Part shown: positions 49,040 through 62,449 of the stretch, in pieces
Layout: each line of letters starts with the position of its first letter
Numbering within the stretch: the first letter of the stretch is position 1
NCBI GenBank assembly: GCA_000349905.1
Contig: KB722777.1
Coordinates: 9,963 to 73,962 of the forward strand
Direction: 5' to 3'
DNA: 64,000 nucleotides
Source of the DNA: Volvariella volvacea V23
Lineage: Eukaryota; Basidiomycota; Agaricomycetes; Agaricales; Pluteaceae
Notes under the pieces: generated by a model
Database searches by the model: none
What the model was told of the DNA's origin: nothing
What the model saw: the letters and a program-made list of their open reading frames with translations, nothing else
Program-made: the position numbers and the translations under genes

Positions 49040-51315
49040 CTACTCGTTCCAACTACAATATGGGTTAGTTCAGCGCAACAGCCCTTTAACCAGCACACTC
49101 ACGCGACCAAAAACATGCAGAGCACGCCAAAAGCCATCGCTGCGAACTGTCAAAAAAGGGTCGTATGTCAGGCACCAACACATAGCGAACGAGATTGCCA
49201 CCGCCCCAGGCCTTATGAATCCGTAACTTACCTCACGCATTGCCTGCTTCGCGCTCTTGCTCTCTGCCAACAAGCTGAAACAAAAACACGGACGATCAGT
49301 ACACAGCCAAAGAAGCCACGAGAAGCATCAAAACTCGATAAGAGTGAAGTGCCCCAGGCGCTCGCTCGAGATCAATGCGCAACAGAGGAGATTGTGTGGA
49401 AGAACCTTGCTGTGAACTCGCAAAGGAAGTCTACTTACGTTGGAAGCACGGCGACAGCACCTATATACAGAAAGCCTCCGGCCACGAACGGGATCACCTG
49501 CGTTACGCCAAGGAGTCAGGCTGACATACACCACGGTAGTCAGATGGCTGCTGTTGGTACTCACCAGATCAGACATTTGCACGGTGGTGCCAAGAAGACC
49601 TGTCGCATCCTGTCGAATTGCAGAAGCTAGGTCAACTGAATCATGGGCTTCGTCTGACGTGGTTGCATTGCGGATAGCAATGCCCATGAAGGTGCTAAAG
49701 AGATTTAAGAAGCATTCTTAGACGCTGGTTATCGCATGTACGGGGCCGAAAGGCACACACCCAACCTGTTATCGATGGAGATAACGATGCCAGTTTACAA
49801 TTGTCGATACGTGTGCAGAGAAAGCAGTTTGTTTAAAAGGGCATGATGTCATTGAGGTACATGTGCGCCGAGGAGGTAATGTGTCCAAAAAGGGACCACG
49901 AGAAAATAGTCGAGATACCCGAGGGGTACCAGAGTAAGCCCGCTGAACGCATTATTGACTCGTACAACTTACGAAAGCACCGATAGCAGTGAGGAACTGT
50001 GATTGCATTGCTTGTTTCTTGGTAAATCCGCTCCGGATTAGAATCGAATAATCCGCGATCTCATGCGGAATCTCATGCGCAAAACAAGCAAGCGTGGTTG
50101 TGGCGCCGATGAGTGGTGAGGCATAAAACGAGGCAGCCATGCTGTGCGAGGTTTTTGCAAATCAAACGCTAAGCGCATTAGGTCGGTTCATGTGGTACGA
50201 TGCAGCGGACATACGCAAGGCCATCCGTTCTGGCGCAGCATTCGTCAGTCTGACGAGACGATCATCGGATAACATGGCCCTTACATGTTATGTACAAAGT
50301 CGCCAAAGAGGTTGAGGTACGCTGACATTTTTGAAGGTCCCTTGGGACTCACAGTAGGTTCAGCTTCAGGTACTACCTTATTGCCCTTACCCTTCTTCGG
50401 AGTACGCTGGCGGAGACCGTCCTTTGATTTATTATCCACTGCAGATGCTTCAACAGAAGTTCCGTCATTTGACCGAGAATGAGAGTGTGAATGTGTGTGT
50501 GCATGACCCGGGGCATCATCTTCACCACCTAAAACACGAAGCGTTTTCTCCATGAAGAAGAACGCCGCAAAGCCAGCAAATATGCCCAACCTAGTCAAAA
50601 TGGGTCAGGTGAGTTGAAGTGAGGGTGAAAATAATAGGGTGCCATATTGCATTACCCGATCAGAATATTTCGTTTCTCTTCCACCATCACAAAGTGCGCG
50701 CCAGGCTCTTGGTGTTCCCCCATAAATGAATGTGGGACCAAGTGAAGGAAGACATCAGAAAGCAGCCCACCAGTCTATTGAGAAAAAGGGTATCTGATCA
50801 GTTCCGGGAGGGTATACGTATAAAGAGTCGAGACTGACGGCGAAAGCAGTCATAGTGTTCAGGGTATCGGGACTGATGGCGGCCGGGATAAACGCGAGGA
50901 TGAAATTGGGAACACTGCGTGTATGCGGGGAGACGATGTCAAATTGACTCCTGGTGCACAGCTATTGCACGTACGAGCTAATGTAGAATGTGCCAAGTAT
51001 AGAGTTCCAGGCAGGACCAAACGGGAAAAGCCAGTCGAACACTTGTCGCATAACGGGTGATTCTGACGAGTCCACGATATGCTTGAGTTTGTTCAACTTC
51101 AACACGGGAGCGCAATGTTGCACCTCGTCAATCTGAATTGAGCTGCATTAGGTACAAATAAGAAGCGCTCATGACATTCCACATACCGTGACAGACACGG
51201 ATTCTGGCGAGAGCTTGGCTGCTGCACCATACTTGGAGTTTGTTGCAGCTGTTCCAGCCGCATATACGGACAAAAGAGCGACGAGCAGTAGGACAAATGG
51301 CCGACGCAGAGCCAT
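49040..51315 (-). CDS. ZIP-family zinc transporter, KE4/SLC39A7-like
   Basis: Membrane transporter that moves Zn2+ toward the cytosol, usually from ER or Golgi in the KE4 subfamily. The signal peptide MALRRPFVLLLVALLSVYAA (51315) is followed by a luminal segment. Membrane helices include SVPNFILAFIPAAISP and LLSDVFLHLVPHSF with ligands D and H. Next is a His-rich cytosolic loop HAHTHSHSHSRS and a Lys-rich stretch. TM4 carries FGDFVHNITDGLAMAASF and TM5 ACFAHEIPHEIADYSIL; these HNxxDG and HExPHE motifs form the binuclear metal site. Later helices read IPFVAGGFLYIGAVAVLP. The end is MAFGVLCMFLVAWNE, with the last intron just before WNE; without it the protein would stop at 49099. The HNITDG codons are split: a 15-nt exon (50215-50229) supplies ITDGLA. 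The gene is divergent from the HD hydrolase. Confidence 0.9.
50215..50229 (-). other. 15-nt micro-exon encoding the ZIP metal-site core
   Basis: AACGGATGGCCTTGC between a ccag acceptor and a gtatgt donor. Spliced after GTA CAT AAC AT and before C ATG GCT GCC it gives VHNITDGLAMAA, the TM4 signature. Without this exon the D of the metal site is lost. Confidence 0.8.
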
Positions 51316-51532
51316 GGATACGATGTAGACGAAAGTTATGAGTTGTGTGCTGGCCAAAACACGACTTTGCGCGTCACGGTCAACGTGGATCTTGCCGAAA
51401 TCCGACAGGTACACCCGATCGAGTGCTTCCTCTTTGCCATCACACCATGTGGTTCTGCCAGTGCAATTTTGCTGCGATTTGTAACCTACTCGACGACGAC
51501 GACGGGCATCCAGGACTAGCATAACGACTACG
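51316..51532. promoter_or_regulatory. Divergent promoter of ZIP transporter and HD hydrolase
   Basis: Only 217 bp separate the two start codons, so the two genes must share promoter sequence. No coding signal. A run of CGACGACGACGACGG lies near 51490-51506. Confidence 0.55.
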
Positions 51533-52590
51533 ATGTACCCTACGGAACAAGAACGCGCCGTAATCCAGGCAGCGGAGAAAATCATGCTGGAAACCATGGC
51601 TCGATATGATCCCTCACACGACGCGTACCACGGTAAGAGGATCCCCAGACGCGCACTCATTCGGTATATATCTTACGAAGTAACCCTTGCCAGTGTACCG
51701 CGTCCGGAAGACTGCGCTCGAAATTGCCCAGTCACTGCCCAGCAAGCCGGATCTTCTCACCATCGAATTAGGTGAGTATATGCGCTCCCAGAGCGTTCCA
51801 AATCCAACTAAAGTTCAACAGCCGCTTTGCTTCATGACGTTCTAGACAAAAAATACGTCACGCCGGAGCAAGCTGCCGACCCATATGGCTACTTCCTGCC
51901 CTTCTTCCAGACGATGGCCCGTGATCATGGGGTCGACCTTATTACGGACGGACGAGCGCAGAATATTGCAAAAATAGTCGACAACGTTTCATGGACCACG
52001 GAGAAGAAGCTGAGGGCCAACGGGAAATGGACTGAATGGCATGACTCATGCTTGGAGTTGCATTGTGTGCAGGATGCGGATAGGTTGGATGCCATCGGAG
52101 CATTCGGTTGGTCCCTCCTATTTTACTACAGACAATTTTGAGCGTAATCCCGGGTTCTTCAGGTATCTTAAGATGTGCAGCATATAGCAGCGCTGTCAAT
52201 CAGTGAGCCAATCTCCACCAGCTAGCTGTTGCGTATGGAATGGCAGGCTCACCCATCATCTATCCCAAATCAAGGGCTCTCCATACCCCGGCAGGCGATC
52301 CCAAGCACAACCAGACAGCGATTCAACACTTCTACGACAAACTCGTTCACATTCGCGATCGATTGAAGACACAACCCGGAAAAGTGTTGGGCGAAAAGCG
52401 CCACCAAGTGGTAAGTCTCGGTATTCAGGTCCTCACTCTTTATTTTGACGGCATTTTCGTTGACGAATATTCATTTCCGTTATCTCTCGCGTTGCTATGC
52501 GGTCTCCGCCGTTGTGGCGTAAAAAAGCTGCTAACTTTCCTAGATTCGATCCAGGAGGAATATAGTGTGGCGTTACCACCCGCCGCCTAA
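51533..52590 (+). CDS. HD-domain metal-dependent phosphohydrolase
   Basis: The start MYPTEQERAVIQAAEKIMLE is at 51533. Exon 1 ends in YH and splices to give DAYHVYRVRKTALEIAQSL (first His ligand). The next junction gives IELAALLHDVLDKKY with the HD pair, and HCVQDADRLDAIGAFG supplies the last Asp. The C-terminal part is LAVAYGMAGSPIIYP and FYDKLVHIRDRLKTQPGKVL, then KRHQV, spliced to LLTFLDSIQEEYSVALPPAA before the stop at 52588-52590. These motifs and their order match the YedJ/YpgQ-like HD hydrolases, thought to act on nucleotides; the substrate in fungi is not established. The gene looks intact. Confidence 0.87.
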
Positions 52591-53175
52591 TTGACTTGTC
52601 CACTAGAGTTCAGGCCCTGAACTATACCCTGATTATCTATGACATTCTCTTACCTTGAGGAGTTACAACGCCCTGCTTCGGCTCGACGTTCTAAACAGAA
52701 GTTCCTCACTGACATCACCGCTATGACGGTAAGATCCTTGGTGGACACCTGATCTATGTCTTCAAACTTTTGTGACTCTTGCAACTGAATTGCCACGGGA
52801 AGTTACGTGCTGTCCATGTTGACAGAATCAGTACACTCCCCCACAATGCAACGGCGTTCGTGTGTAATCAGCGATACTTCTATCACTAGCGTGTTCAACG
52901 GCTGTCGAGCAGTGCAAACCACACACTGTTACTGTCACCGATGACCACGTCGTCCAGTTGTATTCTTGGCTCGCTGATAAGTTGCTGTATGGCCCGATCA
53001 TGGCTCTGCAACGGCATTCCGAATTTCACGCACTTGCATTGAACTGCGAGTTATCGTACAGATTATTGACTAATTCGACACAATATAGCGAAATCAAAGT
53101 CGAGGGCACAAGGTCGCCTCCGGGTATTGGAGAACCCATTCTCCGAGCCACAACTACCCAAGAATCAGATGCCAA
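52591..53175. other. Intergenic, possible stray exons
   Basis: 3' flanks of the HD hydrolase and AOX2, which converge. A frame starting MTFSYLEELQRPASA at about 52639 ends at a good donor (gtaaga near 52730), and an open frame at 52958-53179 overlaps the AOX2 end in antisense. Neither is recognisable, and I do not call a gene. Confidence 0.4.
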
Positions 53176-55987
53176 TTAGTAGGGCAGTACACCTGGGATC
53201 TTCAAGTCTTCAGCGATAATAACAGCAGCCTTTTCACCGATTGCGATCGCCGTGTTGTAGGTGTTGCTTCCAACATTGGCTGGGGCAATACTACAGTCTG
53301 GGTGTCGTGCATAGGGTCATCACTTGATGGATTGGACTGATAAAGATTAATAACTTGCCTGCGACCTTCAGATTACGAACACCGTAGACGTTGAGCCTTG
53401 GGTCTACGACGCCACCTTGCTCTCTTGGCTTCATCGCACACGTGCCGAGCTTGAGTAACGGCATATTAAGACGGATTATTCACGAGTTAGGTGAACTCGA
53501 GCACTTACCGAATGCCAAGTTGTCTCGACTACATCAACGTTATAAGCAACATCCAGAATGAGCAGGTAAGCATCCCGCACTCACCCACTCTCCTATGGTA
53601 CTCATCGATAGCCGCATTGTCAGCAGGTGTATACACGATATCAGGATGGGTGGCTTCTACCGGCCCACTTGCGCTGGTTTGGCAAGCCGCCGGGCTGCCT
53701 TCTGGGAATAGAGGGTGCGCAAGCTTGGGTTCCCCTCGGTAAAAGCCCATTCTTCGAGCGAGCTCGCGACCTCGTTTGTATGCCCATCGGAGGACACCGA
53801 GATCAGCAGGGCTGGTGGAAGATTGGGTGTCAGTGTTCGTGGTTCAGGTTAGGGAACTGTTGGCAGCAGAACCACTATTGTTTTCAATGCAGCGGATAAG
53901 TATACTCACTTGTCGAGGAAACCTGGGTGGAAATCTAAGGGGCCGTAGGGGTTCAAGCCGTCTTTGATATGGACGAATCCAGTGGATACGGGGTATTCCT
54001 GTCGAGTGAAAACCTGTAAGAGAACAAGGGCTATAACGGAGACTCCTATGACTGACAGTATAGTAAACCATCGAGTAATATTTGCCTTGAGGCATTGCAG
54101 GATCAACTCCCACATATCTGATAGGCCAAAAGGCATTACAGACTGATTGTTGATGACGAGAGTGGAGAGCACAACGTACGCTGCTGCTGGGCCTAGGAAC
54201 ATCACCGGTTTGTCGGGCGCGTTTTCAAAATACGTTCTCCAGTGCTGCGCAAAATCTGGTCCAATTTCCTTTAGGTCGTTGGCGTCCGGACGGAGTTTGA
54301 TGCCTGCATCTATACCGCTGGAAGAACATAAGTGCTGCCATTCTCTTGAGCGACGGATGTGTTGCTTACTTGTTGGCGACTATTCCTTGACCAGTCTGAA
54401 GCCATCTCTCGCGCAAGGCTAGAGACCGGTGAGTCGTGTGTGGGATTGAAATGAGAAGAGGCTTACGCGTGATTTCAGCTTGCTCTCCATGGAATAGCAC
54501 GTCTAGGGTCTCGGCCTCATCAGACGCGGCATAAGGCACAAACATGAGGTTGTGGTCTGAAGAGAAGAGTCAGCTTCGAATGTTGATTCGCAAAATGCAA
54601 GACCAACCCATGTAATGTTCTCCGACTCCTGGAAGGTCGACAATTTGGGAGATATCGTTTTCCTTCAAAACGTCTGCCGAACCGATACCAGACCTGGGAA
54701 GCGTGAATCAAAGTCTAGGGTACAATGTCGTGTCGAATACCTTTCCAAGATTGCAGGAGAGCCTAATGTGCCTGCAGAAACAACGACTAGGCGGGATGCA
54801 TGTGCAACTTGTGTAGTGGGTGTACCCCGGCTACGTCCAACTTTGTCATCAACGTATTCAACTCCAACAGCAATATTATCTCTGCATATGACACGCCAAG
54901 TTAGTGTACATTCAATTTTGTGTGCAAATGAGATATACTTAGTGATAACCCTGACAACTCGAACACGATCTTGAATGACGAGATTCGGATTGTTGCCTTG
55001 GTTGTAGACGTAGTAGTGCGCCGTGTCGGATCGCCGACCGCTTTGGGAGTCGACATACCTGTGTTTCGTGAGTACTCTCGTTGATTGGTGCCTTGGTCCC
55101 TCGGGCAAGGCTCACCTCGGCCATCTCTATATTTGATAAAATCCAGTGTAAGCAGAACCATGCTACTTGCCCAAACCCGGGCATCACGTACCCCATATGC
55201 ATTGCAAGAGTGGAAACCGTTAACATCATTGGTTGTAGGCCTCGAAGGATCATATCTGGCTGCAACATCTAAAAACTGCAATCCAACGTTGTCACCTTCT
55301 CGAGCATAAGAGATCTTAAGAGGTCCAGAATCCCCATGTGTCCCATTGTCTGAACCAGGTTGGTACGTTTCAGCCTTGCTGCAATGTCAATAATAGAAAA
55401 TCTATGCCCCACGTTACGTACTTTCTTGAGCAAAGGGATAAGCTCTTTAGATCCCCAACCGGGGTTATGATACACGAACGCCCAGTCATCATAATCGGAT
55501 GCAGCCGCGCGTGTATACATAACAACTGTCATGTCGCAATTACTGCGGTGAGCCGACATATCAGGAGCAGAGAGAGGAAATGCCTTACAATTGACACCTG
55601 ATCCACCGCCCACGCATCTCCCAGAAGGAACAATCGGGGACCGACCAGCTAGAGCCTCGCTGGGCTTTCCAACGTGGAAAGTGAAAGTTTCACCTGGCCG
55701 AGTCAAGTTCAGGTAGTAGTTGCTTGGTTTGGTGTGGTCCTCGACATCTTTGATGTGTGGGCCAGCTTCGAGGACCTATGTGAGGCAGTGTTATGGGCGT
55801 CATTTCGTATATGGGTCGTTGTGAAACTGACCAAAATCCGGAGAGAAGGATCTGCAGCGGCCAAACGCCCGGCTGTGACACAGGCCGCAGTTCCACCTAC
55901 GAGGAGGGCCAATCAAATAAATTCCAAGCATAGGATATTGGATTTACCTCCAGCGAAGATGATATCGTAGATGGGACCTTCCGACAT
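53176..55987 (-). CDS. Alcohol (methanol) oxidase, GMC oxidoreductase, AA3_3 type (AOX2)
   Basis: Paralogue of AOX1 with the same architecture, many introns and roughly the same length. It starts MSEGPIYDIIFAGG/GTAACVTAGRLAAADPSL. PSGRCVGGGSGVN, MYTRAAASDYDDW and LSAGTLGSPAILER-type signatures follow, then PGVGEHYMDHN. YFENAPDKPVMFLGP, RWAYKRGRELARRMGFYRGE and TTWHSLGTCAMKPREQGGVV identify the methanol-oxidase clade. The catalytic His is in TTWHSLG and the Asn in SNTYNTAI. The C-terminus is EDLKIPGVLPY. An 11-nt micro-exon lies at 55116-55126, and the last intron (53298-53358) has GC-AG borders. I saw no lesion. Two GTGGGG elements (Cre1-like SYGGRG) lie upstream at 56084-56089 (+) and 56113-56118 (-). 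Confidence 0.9.
53298..53358 (-). other. GC-AG intron in AOX2
   Basis: The donor reads GCAG|GCAAGT, the classical GC-donor consensus, and the acceptor is cacccag. Splicing gives AAG GTC GCA G/AC TGT AGT ATT = KVADCSI, the expected KVAD.SIAP of the family. I found no GT donor that gives this reading. Confidence 0.8.
55116..55126 (-). other. 11-nt micro-exon of AOX2
   Basis: AGATGGCCGAG between an atag acceptor and a gtgagc donor. It joins AAT GCA TAT GGG to G TAT GTC GAC and gives NAYGRWPRYVDSQSGRRSD, aligned with the AOX1 micro-exon at the same position and length. Confidence 0.75.
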
Positions 55988-56190
55988 TGTACTTGTGCGC
56001 TGATCTGTGTTCGAAAGAGGGTAATATCCTTGTAAAGTGCTCTTTGGCTCGCACTCTGGCTATTGCCCGGGAAGAACAGATGTGTGGGGAAGATGCAAGA
56101 TAGATAAGGCTTCCCCACATTATTGAAGGGGGGTTATAGCGCCCAGAATATAGCAACAACGTAAGCCTGTCCATCAGAAATCGTTGTAGA

Positions 56191-56537
56191 TTAATCTGAA
56201 CCTAGCCACTGGCAGCGGTCCTCCGTGTCTAAAGGAGTAATGCTTTCAACAGTTGTCAGTTTTGGGGAGATGGAAGTGACCGAAACGCTCGGCTTTAATA
56301 CCTTAAATGTCGGTGGCTGCGGTTCCTGCGAGATCTTCCATTCCATTGGAAAGTCGTCAATGGCATTTGGTGTGAATTTGGGAATGGAAAAGGCTCGAAG
56401 TTGCTGAGGTGCGACTGGACGGGGGTCACATGTTTCCAGATCCCCTAGAAGGAATAATTGAGCGTTTGGCAAAGCCATTACACCAACACTTCGGTGAGTA
56501 TGAACGTAATCCCAAGCCACAAGCTGCGAAATCCTGT
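56191..56537 (-). CDS. Unidentified coding exon between AOX2 and AOX3
   Basis: A minus-strand frame of 109 residues from a Met at 56520 reads like real protein (MAWDYVHTHRSVGVMALPNA, then LRAFSIPKFTPNAIDDFPME). It extends upstream to LV after a good acceptor (tttcgcag near 56530). Possible earlier coding sequence at 56550-56680 (DGELFGTGNEEADTQ) reads up to the AOX3 stop. I do not recognise the family, and no complete gene model is possible because no donor pairs cleanly with the acceptor. It may be a remnant trapped by the AOX duplication. Confidence 0.35.
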
Positions 56538-56685
56538 ATTATCTGTTAATGTCTTTGCTGGGAACCATATGTGCACTCATCAGTAATTGCTGTAACACTG
56601 ATGGAATTTGAACCGAATATGAAGTCACCTGGGTATCAGCCTCTTCATTTCCCGTCCCGAATAACTCTCCATCGAAAATCAGATG

Positions 56686-58614
56686 TCAATGAGGTAAGGC
56701 GTCCGAGATCCCCAGGTCTTGAGCAATAACAGCAGCTTTTTCGCCAATCACGATTGCAGCGCTGTAGTGTCGCTTCCAACGTTGGCCGGTGCGATACTGC
56801 AACCCAAAGTTCATTACAGGTTAACGAATCGCTGCATGACACTAAATAAGGCTAAGTTACTTGTCACCTTCAAGTTGCAAACGCTATAGACATTGAGCCT
56901 CGGGTCTACAACGCCGCCTTTCTCTCGAGATTTGACTGCGCATGTACTGAGCTTAATGTAAAGGGCATCGGTAAAATGTCATCAATCATATATAGCGTGG
57001 TCGGATACGTACTGAATGCCGTGTCATGTCAATTAATATTAACGCTACGATGCCATTAACACGTCACCACTCTCCACTCACCCGTCCTTCTATGATACCC
57101 ATCAATGGTCGCTTCATCAGCCGGAACATACTTAATTTCAGGAAATGTCACCGTTCCATTTGCGCCTGTCTGGCTTGCTACCGCGCTACCTTCTGAGAAC
57201 TTTGGGTGGACAGCCTGAGGCTCTCCTCAATTAACCATCACCCTTCGAGCCATTTTATAGCCTCCTTTGTATGCTCGTCGAAGGACGCAGAGATCAGCAG
57301 GACTGGGAGGCAATATATTGGTGTGTTAAAAGTGGATAACCCAAATATGCAGCTACTCACTGGTCGAGATATCTTGGATGGAAATCAAAGCGGCTGTATG
57401 GGTTGAAGCCATGCTTGATACGTACATGTCCAGTGGATAAGAAGTGTTTCCATTGGCTATTGATTCGTAAGAATAGAGATCATGCAAAATATTATGACCT
57501 AGAGTAAAAAAAGTCATAGAGTAATATTTGCCGCGAGGCACAGCAAGTCAATTCCGGCATACCTGGTTCATCTATCAGTAACATTGCTAGGCTACCCTCA
57601 ACAGCAGGCGTGTGACAACGTACCTCGCTCCAGGGCCTAAAGATATAACTGACTTGTTGGGCGCTTTTTCAAAGTATGGTTTCCAACGGTCCATAAAAGC
57701 GAGACCATTTTCCTGGGTCAATTTACTTCAAATTGTTAGCATCCGGACACATTTGATCCTGCATCCCAACCACTAGAGTAGTCCAAGCAGGGTGTCATTT
57801 ATATCTTGTTAGATGCACGATAGCTTATAAAAACGAGATTATGATCTGGATGACAGCGTTAGTTTGTATTTTTGCTCGTAGCTCATACAACGAACTCATA
57901 TAATGCTCCAGGCCGATCGTCTATCTGTGTTACCTATGTTTTTAAAAACCTGAACCGATACAGAACCTAGGAAATCTTATGACAGTGCAACAAAATGGTA
58001 CCGCATTGAACATACCTTTCCAAGATAGGATGAGAGGAAATTTTCCAGCAAAAACGATAATGAGAACAAATGCGTAGGCAGTTTGCATAGGAAGTGTACC
58101 TCCCATGTGGCCAACTTTGTTGTCGACACCAACAGTAATATGTCTCTTTTAAGGCATTCAAAATTTCATGCGTGATGCAGACAAACTTAGTGATGACTCC
58201 GACAACACGAGTGCGATCTCGAATGACGAGATTGACTGTGAATGTGGTAATGTGCTGCATCTGATCTGCAACCAGTGTGGGTGTCAATATACATTGCTCA
58301 GAGCCAACTCCCATCAATTGTACATCGACAGCTAAGATGAGACCATTCAGGCATCGCTGAAATAAAAACAAGTGATTGTGAGCACAGACAACTTGACAGG
58401 ATGCCTGTATTACACGTACTTCGCATGTACAGTATTGCAGGAATAGAGACTACTAATGTCTCCAATTGCAGACTTAGAGGTCTCAGCCGAGGACAAGCGT
58501 CCAGCTGTGATACAGGCGGTGGTGCATCCTACGAGCAGAAAAGTAAGATGAGTGGCAGCCAGAGAAGTGGTACTACCTCCAGATAATATCATAGGTGCGT
58601 TCTACGCCAGTCAT
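56686..58614 (-). pseudogene. Decayed alcohol oxidase (AOX3)
   Basis: Third AOX copy, in the same orientation as AOX2 and about 1.9 kb against 2.8 kb. Recognisable pieces: MTGVERTYDIIW, GCTTACITAGRLSS, NLVIRDRTRVVGVITK, PRGKYYSMTFF, and LSTCAVKSREKGGVVDPRLN with IAPANVG and GEKAAVIAQDLGI at the end. Damage: the segment that should hold the GGGSSVN FAD signature and YTRAAASDYDD is missing (about 58250-58380). TTWHSLGTCAM has become MTRHS...STCAV. A 1-nt deletion after GSDT shifts the frame at the catalytic Asn region (about 56755), where Asn also reads Asp. The catalytic and FAD-binding features are therefore lost. It appears closest to AOX2. Confidence 0.8.
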
Positions 58615-60238
58615 TGAGGTTGATGCTTGTTTGTCGTGCTTGCTTGGGACTCAGTAGAGCATCCTTATTACGCTACTTTTCCCCTGCTTTGGATATGGAA
58701 GAGCAGAACGGATCTGTGAGAGATCGAAGGAAGAAAAAAGTGCTCACTTCAGGGAATTGGAGCGCCTGAGTCAAACTCAATGTAATCCGGGCTTCAAAGG
58801 AGATGACGCCTTCAACAACCTTGGCAGCGTTGAATCAATTGAATCAATCAATAGCTCCTGCAGTGATTCAATGGCCGCACACCCCTCCGAGCTTCAAGTG
58901 GGATTGCAACTGGGTTGAAACCCCTGGTGTGCTGGTGGCGGTAATCACATATGATCACATGACCCTAATCGACGCTGATGAGGACCCTCTTTCTAGTTGA
59001 CGCTGACAATGTTTTTCCAGACCAGGACGCGTTCGGCCAATATCCGCAAGCAACTAACTGATCGACCAATGCTAGCCCATTGAACATGCGAACGCTGAGT
59101 GGTTGGCCGGTGGAATGAAGACTGTAGGGTGAGTAACCGATGTTCTGGATTCTACCTGCTCCATGTCGCCGACAGTATTTCAAAGTATATATAAGCCTTT
59201 GACCCCCACGAGCTTCTGGTCTTTATCTTGGTTCTGACGATCTATGTTCGCGTGACCTGGGGCATGGGTACAACTCAGCTGCTCCATAAGACGAGGTAAG
59301 TTCAAGTTGCTATACGGATAATTAGTCCTGTTTGCGATAATACGCGGTCCGCAGGTCCCGAAGAGACCATCGTATTATCGGATTAACTCTATGATTCTTA
59401 ATTGAGCGCACACGCATTTCGTCAACTCAAAATCAACGCTGATAGCTAATCCAACGAAATTCGACGGGACCTATTACCAGAGTTAACAGGCAAACCCACC
59501 ATCCTTGAAGTTCCAAAGGGAACTGGACAGCACACGAACAAGTCTGGCCTCATTGTACAAGCTTGCCGACAACCCGGACTCCCAATGGCGATGCGCACAC
59601 GGGATTTTGAGTCTTTCAATTGGCGGTCGTATCTCGGAACCTGCGGGGAATAGCAGCAGACGGTGTGAGCCTGTGGTAGACATGACTTATGGAAGAACGC
59701 TTTATACGACACGAGCGAGACTGGGCTATTGCCAGTATACATCTCGCTGTTTGCCAGGTTACCGGTCCCGTTGTTCCGAACTACTGAACGACGTCAATCG
59801 CGTACCTACAGTCAGTGCGTTTATTCCCGCGTATCCACCAATGTGCTTTGACATTTAGGCCTTCAAAAGGCAAATAAAGTTTCCCCGTGATCAATGGAGT
59901 TTGGAGATATAACGACGGTGTCCGGTCCGATTAACCTCGAGAAGCATCCTATTTTTATCGTCCGTAGAAGGGTAAGACGATGTCTGTTGTTTGAATCAAT
60001 CGCACCGACATTTTCTTCCGACAATGTGTTGCACTTGTGCGGGGAAGACATGGAATGGGATGGTTGATGTCCGAGGCGAAGGCCTTACAGCTCAAAGTAT
60101 GATCATCTGTCCACAACTTTCTAGCGACTAACTTCCGGGATTTTACAACTCCTAGAGGAATGAAATTGCGTCCGTCGGTATATAAAGCACAGCGTTCGAG
60201 GCATTTGAAATCCTCAGCGTCAAGCCAATTCATAGGTA
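58615..60238. other. Intergenic between AOX3 and GH10c, no supported gene
   Basis: About 1.6 kb of divergent upstream sequence. Short open frames only (for example 59446-59858 on both strands), none recognised. Confidence 0.5.
60179..60186 (+). promoter_or_regulatory. TATA box of GH10c
   Basis: TATATAAA 53 bp upstream of the GH10c ATG at 60239, mirroring GH10a. Confidence 0.55.
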
Positions 60239-62079
<1,841 letters not shown>

Positions 62080-62449
62080 GGTGCTTTGGTCCATCGTCCC
62101 GTTCACTAGTCAGCGTATTCGCCAAGTGGCAATTCCAAGTCTTAGTCTTTACTCCTAAACACGGATAAAAATGTAGCTGGAAACACATAAATATTATTTT
62201 CGTTTTTATTTCGCGAGGAGCCTTTTGCTATTTCCTTACTAACTGATTCACCGGGGATTTTACATGAAAACCAACTAGCACTTGGTTCCTCGTTTGTTCA
62301 TGAGGTAAATGGTGTAAGTAGGGGAGATGAGGGATGCTTCGACGATAAACATAAGCCTAATGTCCATTTGCGGCAGCGGCATTAACATGAAGAGGACTTG
62401 TTTGCACGTGGGCAGCTATTCAATCATCTGAAGCCTAAGCAACAACCCG
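62080..62449. other. Intergenic, no feature seen
   Basis: 3' flank of GH10c and promoter of the F-box gene. No coding or RNA signal. Confidence 0.5.

Noticed and set aside
52958..53179. 73-codon plus-strand frame near the AOX2 end
   Set aside because: Overlaps AOX2 in antisense and has no homology I recognise.
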